Shown piece after piece: positions 46,086 through 53,911 of a stretch of 53,911 nucleotides of DNA. The notes under the pieces were generated by a model, which did no database searches, was not told the origin of the DNA, and saw nothing but the letters and a program-made list of their open reading frames with translations. Each line of letters begins with the position of its first letter. Position 1 is the stretch's first letter. Made by a program: the position numbers and the translations under genes. The DNA is from Polymyxa betae (Eukaryota; Endomyxa; Phytomyxea; Plasmodiophorida; Plasmodiophoridae). The stretch lies in contig RBZT01000650.1 of assembly GCA_003693705.1 (NCBI GenBank), forward strand, positions 1 to 53,911, written 5' to 3'.

Positions 46086-47725
46086 TTATCTTCCATCGAC
46101 GACTTTCGTCCTCCTGTTGTCCTCAAGGACAACGTGTTTCGATGCAGTGTAAAGGCCTTCATTCTCGGAATGTTGATGAAAGCCATCTTTAGAGCAGTCC
46201 TAAAATAGGTATCAAATTTCGCCAGCAGCCAATTCGAAAACCCGACCCTTAGAATCGATAAACCTTTCTCAGTTACACTAAAAAAGCCAATATTGTTTTT
46301 CGGATATGATGGAGCCATGACGATCCCCACGAATGAACTTTGAGTAGCTTGATAAATGAATTGTGTGTGTAAATCAACCGACGAGAGGAAACAAGCCTGT
46401 AACGATTTAAAAAGCGTCTTAGATCCTTCGAAAACATAATGACCTGTGATGGATGAGTGTGAATCCAACCCAAAATGCAAAGATGATTTGAGATTGCGTA
46501 ATTCAGGGTCGCTTCATCCCCCTCCGACCCAACGTTAACAGTATCTGCTGTCCCGGCTTGCGGCGGAATGTAAAGCTTCACAAGTGAGTTAAAACGAACA
46601 AAATGCCAATCCAGTCATACTTCGGTGACAACAAATTCATCAGTAGGACTGAGTTGACCAAGCAAGAACCCACAGGTCTCGATATTCTTCGAAGTGTTTG
46701 CGTCAACATGCCTATTGCCCGATTTAAATATCCATGCACAATGTGACACTAGAATACCTTAAAAATACCCAAGGCAAATCCGAAGGCATACGTAACCTTT
46801 TAACAGCATCGATACTCTCCAAAATGGAAGTCTGCTTCAGGATGGACTTTCTAGAAAATTCGTTCCCTTTGTACTTCTTAGCTAAAATTCTCAGAAATCT
46901 GGACAAACAGCACCCTACTTTTTGGGTAAGCAGATATTCGTAGGTTCGCGAAAGGGTCAGCGACGCTAGACGCCATGTCAGGCTAAAAACGTGGATCAGA
47001 ATTTTAAACAAGACTACAAAAAGGCTGATTACAGTGATAGGAAATGAAGAAGATGGCTTCGCGGACTCATCTGATGCAATTGACAACGTATACGCAGGAT
47101 TATCATTCTGTGGATAGCTTGAGGAAGATGCAAGAGGCGCTTCTAAAACGTCTTCTGCTGGAGGAGCTGAAGGATGCTCAGCGGTAGAATCATCCGAGGC
47201 CTGGTATAAAGGTGATAAATGTTGTGAAGAAAGATGTTGATCCTTCTGCGGCTTGATTAATGGGTCTTCGTCATCCTGATTGAAATCAGGCTCAGACTCA
47301 GGTGCTGGCGCGTCCCATTGCTTTTGTAAATCCTTCTAAACTTCGATTAGTTTACGAAACATAATAGTTGCTCATTTTCAGCTACCGTCAGGTCTTCTAG
47401 CTTTTCTAAAATAACTTCACTTAGGTTTTTGTATTCGCTTATGGTAGAAGATTTAGCGGAAGGAAAATCCCGATGTTTTGGAGCATGTAATATTATAGTA
47501 TTAGCTGCTCTTAAGTAATAAACATAAGCTTGCTCAAATCGCTGCTCTTTGACAGAGCAATCAGCGAGTTCCGATGCCTAAATGGCGATCAAGTCTTCTA
47601 TATGAGTAATAACTAGTTCGAACCTGTCTCGCAGCAGCCAACAGGCTCAACAACGACCCGTTCAAACTGGGTTGAATATCACCCTGCTTTAGCAGCTTCT
47701 CTTTGAACTCATCCCATTTCATCAT
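46086..47725 (-). CDS. AMSH/STAMBP-like JAMM deubiquitinase with hydrophobic insert
   Basis: Predicted K63-specific ubiquitin isopeptidase of the endosomal (ESCRT) pathway. Exons: 47725-47624, 47577-47386, 47335-46758, 46711-46621, 46575-46444, 46396-46247, 46199-46086; introns 45-50 nt; 452 residues (human AMSH 424). Residues 1-98 are helical (MMKWDEFKEKLLKQ, QRFEQAYVYYLRAANTIILH), like the USP8-dimer/MIT-type N-terminus of AMSH. A Pro/Asp/Ser-rich linker follows. Residues about 196-225 are strongly hydrophobic (FPITVISLFVVLFKILIHVF), which known AMSH proteins lack. The JAMM domain is complete: E302 in NIETCGFLLG, LYIPPQAGTADTVN, GWIHTHPSQ (H360, H362), FLSSVDLHTQ (S370, D373), FHQHSENEGLY, and the terminal VVDGR. 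If the hydrophobic part spans once, the JAMM domain would face the wrong side, so a hairpin or in-plane helix is more likely. Sister to the gene at 50506. Confidence 0.88.
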
Positions 47726-48103
47726 GACGGCAAATATCGGTCGGCAGAGTCCTCAGATTTAAATCAGCTGTCACTCCCGACCTTTGCTAGGCAGTTTTTG
47801 CCAGCGGCAGCCTAGGCTGATGCCCCCAGCCTCGGTCGGCAGCGTCTGGCAAGAAGATGGACTGGCCGATAGGCCGACCTCCAACCTTTGGTCTCTTACA
47901 GACGGGCAGATTCCGTCGAATAAAGGATGCCAGGCCTATGGTCACATAGCATGTCATAGGAACCCCACATCATGACATGGCATAATGATACCGACCTGCA
48001 CTGTGTCTGAATGTTAGGGCGACTGATGAACCAACTGGACACAGGGTTGCGCAACTCATCGTCGAATCCCTCTCAACAATTCGCTCTTTCGCCTTCTCGA
48101 TAG
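47726..48103. other. Divergent promoter region, AMSH-like / EMI1
   Basis: About 380 bp between head-to-head genes. It holds short frames without motifs. GTCGGCAG-like strings occur near 47738 and 47838, and CTAGGCAG/CCTAGGCTG near 47788-47820, giving a small inverted look, but no clear regulatory site. Confidence 0.4.
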
Positions 48104-48468
48104 ATGGTGTCTTGGAACTGGAACCCCGCTAATGATCCTCGCCGGCTCGACTGCCTGAAGGCTCTGGATGCGCTGTGGAGCTGTTACAGTATGTGTCCCT
48201 CCCGGTTAGAAAGACAATCCTCATGGCTTTGCATTTAGCTCCCGGTTATCAGCTGGGCCAACTTTATCAGTTTGGGGAGACAAGTTCGTGTACGAAACAG
48301 TTCAACGATCTGACGAACTGCATGAAGATGAAGCTGACAAAGCACGACGAAGCCCGTGTATTCTTGGATCAACATTATCCGGATCAGACTCCGGAGGCCA
48401 TTCAAAAGAAACGCGAAAGTCACGTTTGGAAGTTTAGAGACCATCCTCCAGAGCAATTCATCGACTAA
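48104..48468 (+). CDS. EMI1: Emi1/C22orf39-like protein (DUF3128)
   Basis: Small cysteine-containing protein of the DUF3128 family; yeast Emi1 affects early meiotic induction and respiratory growth, with a presumed mitochondrial link. Two exons, 48104-48188 and 48239-48468 (50-nt intron). The spliced protein (104 residues) reads RLDCLKALDALWSCYTPGYQ, LGQLYQFGETSSCTKQFNDL, TNCMKMKL, and HVWKFRDHPPEQF. Four cysteines (LDC, SCY, SCT, NCM) sit at the positions that define the family as a CHCH-like twin-Cys fold. The tail W-x-x-R is typical. No presequence, as expected for a Mia40-type import substrate. Confidence 0.85.
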
Positions 48469-48657
48469 TGGTGTGATGCTAATTCTACCGTTTAAGTATA
48501 GATCTTCCCGCTTTTTATAGCCTTCGTTAATCGAATAAAATTTCACGAAAATTTAGAAATCTCCGCTAAAAAGAGCAGTCGGCGAATCGCGTCGATCTCA
48601 AGGTTCTGGCCAGGCGAAGTCGACAAGCATATTGGCTGCCTCGCCGATCGCCAGCTA

Positions 48658-48961
48658 ATGTTCACCGCCAATACCGATCGCCAGACCGGCGCCTGCATCG
48701 TCACTGCCGTTGCTGCATTTATGGTGTACAATACTATCTGGCTGATTATTACTGTAATGGGTGTTTGATACAGGCCAAGACTTGGTACTGATTTGCTTTT
48801 AGCCTTTCGTTGATGCGGATCAGATCCTGCAAGAATATTTCCCTAGCAGGCAAATTGCTATCGTCGTTCCTATTATTCTTGGCCTGGTCGTGTTGACTAT
48901 CGTTTTTAGCTTCATTGCTTTGGTCATGATCCATTCTAACGACGATGTTAGGATAAGTTAG
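48658..48961 (+). CDS. DPM2: DPM2, dolichol-phosphate-mannose synthase regulatory subunit
   Basis: Small two-span ER protein that stabilises the DPM1/DPM3 complex, and also GPI-GnT in animals. Exons 48658-48753 and 48803-48961, 49-nt intron. The spliced product of about 84 residues reads DRQTGACIVTAVAAFMVYNT then IWLIIT-PFVDADQILQEYFP, SRQIAIVVPIILGLVVLTIV and HSNDDVRIS. Human DPM2 has the same length and layout: [32 protein letters not shown]. The conserved PF-x-D...YF-P-R motif between the two helices is present. Human DPM2 ends in a lysine-rich tail; this one ends in SNDDVRIS, so it lacks the basic retrieval signal. It links to the MOGS gene functionally (N-glycan and GPI precursor supply). 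Confidence 0.88.
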
Positions 48962-50505
48962 TTCCTTAATAAATCTCCATTTAATTGTAAACCCCTATAT
49001 CGTAAAATTGAACTCCTATTGTCAATTCTGGTTGTAAACAGTTTTGCCATTTGTAGAGGTGAAATAGCAAACAGCATTTGACATGACGACAAACTGTGTT
49101 GATATCTTTTTGCTGTGCAGTAATTACGGATTGTAATGGTGTCAGCAAAGTAATTGAGAACCAAACCTTGAACATTTCAAACTTTGCCGCTAATGACAAA
49201 GGAGCTAGCCGATTGTATTATTAAACATCCGCTGAAGACAAGAACTGCAGGAATTAATTGAAGCATACCGCACATATGCTAGTAAAATGGATCAGCTAAT
49301 GTTATCTCAGAAAGAGGGCCATGTTATAGCTACAAATAGTTACTTGACTAAATAACAAACTACATTAGTGCCGTTTATCATTGCTAGATTGAAACTCCAT
49401 AGGGAATGAATGAAATGGTACAGAAATTGGCTCATTTCAAGTGCAAGGCGTCATGGAACCGTATCATTAAGAAACGGAGATCAGCCCTTCTAAATTTTAA
49501 TCATTGCCAATCCGACACCATGACAAGCATCAACAGATCGAAGGACAAGGCGACAAGCAACGCGACCTCAAAGCGGCCTATTGTCTTCATCATCCTGCGC
49601 AATTCACGCCGTCAGAACACCCCATGAATTAACCCTTCTTGTGGTTATCTGCAGTGGCCGCTGTTGCCGCCATCGCCTAGCGTGTCCTCCTTATATGACC
49701 AAGTACCTCATCAATTGCCATTTGATAAATGATGACGCAGCCCCATCCGCAGTGCGGACTTTCATTCAGCCACCAAAATGTTAGGTATGCAAAGCCCGAA
49801 ATGGCAATTACTGGCTGCATTTTGAATACTACCATATGCGTCAACGCGGCTAGGTGGATCAACCCACGTCCAGTATGGTGACAACTATTGATTTCCAAGT
49901 TTTGTCATCTGTAATCTTGATCGTGGAAACCCCGTGGCAAAAAACTCAAGAAAGCTCGCGGTCCTTCAAAGTTCAAACCTTAAATATCAAATGAGAATGA
50001 CCACGCTCTGGAGGTATTTGTTTTTAATTTTTAAACGTTGCAAATTGACAATCGGCAATAGGTCTTCGTTCACGACAGCTCTGACAGTTTTGCAACACCT
50101 TGCCTATTCATCATAGAAGCAACATTGTAACGACCATGCCTTCATCGCATCTAGATTGGTAGAAAATCTATGGTTTGTTGCCAGCATCGGGAGCTTGGAG
50201 ATTTTGCGCTGACTTGACAATAACGTCTTAGTATCAAGTAGAACTTATAATAAAGCAACTCTGATTTTTAATGGATTGTCTCCAAGGCAAAAATACTGTA
50301 TTTCTATTGGCGCCACAGTCAAATTCTTTCTATGGGCTGAAATCGGCATGTGAGGGGGTTGGTGCCAGCGTAATTTTCAACGATTTGTAATCCTGGGTGA
50401 TCAATCTTCCGAATCATTCCTTTAGCGAAAGATCATCCGAAACGGAAGCCGACCTAATTCAGACCGCAGCAACGCTCAGAATCAGCACATCTAAACCCTG
50501 CTGTT
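48962..50505. other. Long gene-poor stretch upstream of tandem-JAMM gene
   Basis: About 1.5 kb in which I could not build a gene. The region 49520-49780 has exon-like composition and higher GC; it reads MTSINRSKDKATSNATSKRP in one frame and QQIEGQGDKQRDLKAAYCLH in another. No junctions make it a protein I recognise. The rest is AT-rich. The promoter of the gene at 50506 must lie at its right end. Confidence 0.4.
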
Positions 50506-52847
50506 ATGTTTTTTAAGGCAGCATTCTTAATTGCTCTAACGCCAGCATTACTGTCTATAGCTTTGGCGAGCGGCGACATTGAACACACATACGGCAGGCA
50601 AGACAGCTACAACCTGAGCCTGTATTATGACGACAATGGCAATCCGATCTATCATAGAGGAGATGGCACTTATGAGTATCATAATGATATGACAGCACAT
50701 GATCAAGGCCAGCTACTGCCAGGGCAGCGGCCTCCTCCTGCAACCGATTTCACTTTCAATGTCGGAATCGTTCTCCCAATCGCTCTGATCATCTTCCTAG
50801 CTAACCGTTGTATACCCGGTGTCCTCCTATGCGGTATTGGCTTGGCCATCTGGTCGCGGATTGGCAACAGCGGTGGTATCGACCGCCTGAGCAGCAACCA
50901 GTACGATAGGCGAACTATCGGGCAAAGCAGCCGGGGCGCTGACGAGCAATATAACCATTTCGATGGCTACAATCCTCCCACTGCATTTGACAACCGTTAC
51001 AATGATTTCGCATACAATCAAGATGATCGTACATCGTTCCAATGTGGTTGGCCTGAACACGACTGCGCTAAAACGCCTGGAATCTCTGAATCGCCGGAAC
51101 CGATTTTAACATCCGGCGGATATAGAGATTCTGTCAATGCTGTTAAGAGGATACGTATGCATTCCGATTTGCCTTGGGTGTTCTTGAGGTATTCCAATGT
51201 TACGGTGACCATGTGGGTACTTAGAATCCGGTTTTAGCCATGTTGAGCCAAATACTCTGAAGAATATCGAGACGTGTGGGTTCTTGCTTGGTAAACTCAG
51301 TCCCACTGATGACTATGTTGTCACTGAAGTATGTCTGGATATGACCATTTTGAATGTTCTTAATGTAGTACTTAGCTTTACATTCCGCCGCAAGCTGGGA
51401 CAGCAAATGAATGTAATGTTCGATCTAATGGAGATGAAACTGTCCGAGAATACGTGATCTCAAATGATCTTCTCATTCTTGGTTGGATACACACTCATCC
51501 TTCACAGGTCATTTTGCTTTTGCTGGATTTGGGATGCTTTATTGAATCGCTACAGGCTTGTTTCCTCTCGTCGATTGATTTACACACACAATTTGGTCAT
51601 CAAACTACTCAAAGTTCATTCGTGGGGATTGTCGTGGCTCCCTCGGACCCGAATAACAAAATCGGGTTCTTCTCGTTAACCGGAAAAGGTTTATCTATTC
51701 TTAGGGTCGGGTTCAGAAGTCATGGTGGCACGTAATCTAATGTTCTGTTCAGAGTTGCTCTGAGAGGGGATTTCATCAACATTCAGATAATCAAGGCCTG
51801 TACTCTGTATCGAATCATGTTGTCCTCAAGGACAACATGATGTTTACGATTGTAGATGCAAGACAATCTGCTACAGGAGTGGACAAGTCCACTGCATTCA
51901 CTGCTCCAGTCAATTATGTTGATGAGGAGTCGAATGCTGTCAGTCAAACGCAAAAGCTTACGACAGTGTTTGTTCCGGCCGCCGTTCGTCACGGATTCGC
52001 ACAGTATGTTTCTCTGCGGCTGCCTGTCTGTAACTTATCGAAATTGGATGCAGAAGGGCCAAGAATAATGACAATACGATTGGATATCTTCTCAGCAATG
52101 GTAAAACCGACGTGCATGGCCGTTGTACGGTTACTGAGGTACGAGCTTTTCCGCTCTGTTTTTCTGCTTTCATTGATTCGAAATCTCCAGATGTACATTC
52201 CACCACAATCTGAGACATTTGAGATGGAAATCGAAAACGTTTTCAATCACGCTAAGCAGAACGGTTTGGTCCTTCATGGGTGGATCCTTCTTGCAGAGGT
52301 TGGTGAATCAGCCGTTCGTAATGCTTTCGTGACAGCTTGTTAGGATTTATCCTGGTCAGAGATTGATCTACACAGACAATACGAATTTCAGAAATCTCAT
52401 GAACTGTTTTTTGGCATAGTTGTGCATCCCCGAAAATGGACCTCATATGACGTTTTCATGTTGACTGGACATGGTCTGAATAGTTGCGAGGTACGATTTA
52501 AGTTGCTTCAATCTTGCTGGCCGCAGTGTGAAACCATGATATCTGGATAGGTGTGTAGGCAGCCGCTTTGTGGTCTTCACCGTCATATAGATCGTCGACA
52601 GGTTTGCTCTAAGGCTCGTCACTGTCATTTCAAAGATGGCCCGCTCGTGGTAATTGACGACCGTCTAGAATTGACAAAACCACATAAAAACTCGTTATAC
52701 AAATCCAAAAGCGACAGTCAAGTCTTTGATTCTATTCGGGGCTTTGCTGGTAAACTTACTGGTCACCATCGTGGTTCGGTGTCTCGGCGTTTTAATGGTT
52801 CGATGCTTTGTACACCAGCTGATGAAGACAAAACTAAATTGAAATAG
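50506..52847 (+). CDS. Membrane-anchored tandem JAMM protein (active JAMM + pseudo-JAMM)
   Basis: Not a known architecture to me. Exons: 50506-51188, 51238-51328, 51376-51507, 51556-51705, 51753-52003, 52054-52138, 52191-52298, 52344-52490, 52551-52847; every junction is GT-AG and in frame; 647 residues. Residues 1-21 are a signal peptide (MFFKAAFLIALTPALLSIAL). The next 60 are Asp/Tyr/Asn-rich (YYDDNGNPIYHRGDG). A hydrophobic span or hairpin follows at about 87-117 (VGIVLPIALIIFLANRCIPG...), then a polar linker. JAMM-1 has E239 in NIETCGFLLG, LYIPPQAGTANEC, GWIHTHPSQ (H297, H299), S307, D310, and FHQHSDNQGLY to FTIVDAR. JAMM-2 aligns over its whole length but reads NTIGYLLS (Glu lost), MYIPPQSETFEM, LHGWILLAE (HxH lost), SEIDLHRQ (Ser and Asp kept), and PLVVIDDR. 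A basic 60-residue tail follows. With a cleaved signal peptide and one span, both JAMM domains face the cytosol. Confidence 0.85.
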
Positions 52848-53911
52848 GATTGTGGAAAAAAAAGTGACAGTTTCGTTGTCATAACGATCAAGATGCCCTA
52901 AGCTTGTTCCCAGAAGGGAATTCAAATTCGTTGACAGATGTAACTGGAATAAACAAGTGAAAGGTTCCGAGTCACTATTCAAGCAGTAGTTCGAGAACGA
53001 TTTTGATTTAGGAAGTCGGCGATTATGCATCCAATGTTGTTTGAATGCCTTTATGTTTAGATATGAATATAACTTCGTTTGCTGCTCTGCTTGATAACTG
53101 ATATATGACATGGACTGTTAAAAACAGTGGAAAAGGAAATTCATATTTCTATATCCTGTATTTCTGAAGCATTCAGGGTGCAAAAGCAGCAGTTCTGGCA
53201 ATTTTATTGAGAATGTGTCGGCGTCTTTAAATCTGCTGAGCGCAAATGTAAACTTTTCACACAGATAGTTAAAAACATGTTACCATACGTTGATCAATAT
53301 ATTATCCGTGTGGAACAACGATAAACTTTTGGCCATATCTTTGGAAAGTTTTTCAGAATGAATAAGGTCGATGCTTAAACAGGCTAATACAAACCCATCA
53401 ATCTTCCGGAAATAATTCTTGCAAAATCATATTAATAGGATCTATGATATTAAAATCAATATAGAGCGGGACCCAGCGGGTCCTCCCGGGTCCCCCAATG
53501 CTTTCAACGGCGATCGAGGGCAAAGTACACTAAATGTACAGTAGCGTCATCCAATTTAGCGCACGGAGTAGAACATGCGCGATGTGGGTTTTTTGGCTAT
53601 TCTAAACGTATTTTTTAGCTTACAGTAGATCTGCGAATAAACTGCGCGATGTCGGTGATCCGTGTTGAAATGTGTATTTACCATATGACTCATCATGGCC
53701 ACTCAGAATCAAATTTTGTTGGCAGCACAACAACTTTAGAACTATCCTGTAAGATGTGAAAAGTTCCAAACCAAACCGGGAAATGCTAGAAATTTCCTAG
53801 CGACAACAGTATAGATAAGTCGGCGCGCAATTTCGAATGACGACGACAGCGTTTATAGCGATGTTTAAGTCTCCCGCTTTTTGCTGTTAATGCGACGTGC
53901 TATCTTGACAT
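52848..53911. other. No supported gene; right edge
   Basis: About 1.06 kb, AT-rich. A 138-codon minus-strand frame (52695-53111) overlaps the last exon of the tandem-JAMM gene and has no motif. A small GC-rich palindromic patch lies at 53467-53495. Otherwise I see nothing. Confidence 0.45.
53467..53495. repeat. Short GC-rich inverted repeat
   Basis: GGGACCC at its left end pairs with GGGTCCC at its right end, and GGGTCC recurs between them, inside an otherwise AT-rich region. It may fold as a hairpin of 7-bp stem, and could be a terminator-like or recombination-prone patch. Function unknown. Confidence 0.4.

Noticed and set aside
49520-49785. Possible gene with exon-like composition
   Set aside because: Neither of two overlapping frames joins to a plausible neighbour exon and no family was recognised.
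51240-52700. Interpretation of the region as AMSH pseudogene fragments
   Set aside because: At first the JAMM pieces looked broken because they lie in different frames, but short GT-AG introns restore one continuous reading without stops, so the gene appears intact.
52695-53111. 138-codon minus-strand frame
   Set aside because: Overlaps the last exon of the tandem-JAMM gene antisense and is low in recognisable structure.

Overview
The window is nuclear DNA of a compact eukaryotic genome. Genes sit on both strands. Most are split by very short GT-AG introns (about 45-55 nt) whose splicing reconstructs conserved proteins, and several convergent gene pairs lie only 20-65 bp apart. The content points to a flagellated unicellular eukaryote. 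It has four basal-body/cilium genes (LRRCC1/VFL1, BBS8/TTC8, CFAP52, DRC2/CCDC65), an alternative oxidase, Pns1-type choline-transporter-like, Emi1/DUF3128 and DUF3605 proteins, and an MscS channel of the fungal/plant organellar type. My best inference is a zoosporic, early-diverging fungus or a close relative, but the lineage is not proven. Coilin, a plant/oomycete-type HIR (SPFH) protein and a telo-box-like AAACCCTA repeat would be unusual in textbook fungi.

Layout: 1-2051 has no gene I can defend. 2052-3940 is an HIR/SPFH membrane scaffold protein with two tiny exons. 3964-13023 is a GC-rich block holding NUP107, an RPEL-repeat protein, a type II AAA ATPase and CDC5. 13790-18204 holds coilin and LRRCC1. 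19067-24733 holds AOX, a choline-transporter-like protein and BBS8. 24758-32044 holds CFAP52, a small ORF, NSUN2 and ORC5. 32131-39876 holds a small membrane ORF, HSP20, ER glucosidase I, ribosomal eL29, a DUF3605 protein and DRC2. 40046-46008 holds an LRR protein, an MscS channel, an EF-hand protein and an unrecognised gene. 46086-52847 holds two AMSH-type JAMM deubiquitinase genes, head to head, with EMI1 and DPM2 between them. The last 1 kb looks empty.

The most unusual system is the AMSH pair. The minus-strand gene (46086-47725) has an AMSH-like N-terminal helical region, a hydrophobic insert and an intact JAMM domain. The plus-strand gene (50506-52847) has a predicted signal peptide, a short Asp/Tyr/Asn-rich ectodomain, a membrane segment, one JAMM domain with every catalytic residue, and then a second, diverged JAMM domain that has lost the catalytic Glu and the HxH zinc ligands. 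All splice junctions keep the frame, and three consecutive exons have the same lengths (91, 132, 150 nt) in both genes. This looks like a duplicated, membrane-anchored deubiquitinase with a built-in pseudo-JAMM partner.

Functionally, most genes are housekeeping: nuclear pore, spliceosome and Cajal body, tRNA methylation, replication origin, ribosome, ER glycosylation (glucosidase I and DPM2). Four are ciliary, and two of those, BBS8 and CFAP52, end tail to tail 24 bp apart. Exon boundaries were worked out by eye from GT/AG sites and remembered family sequences; where I could not resolve them I say so.
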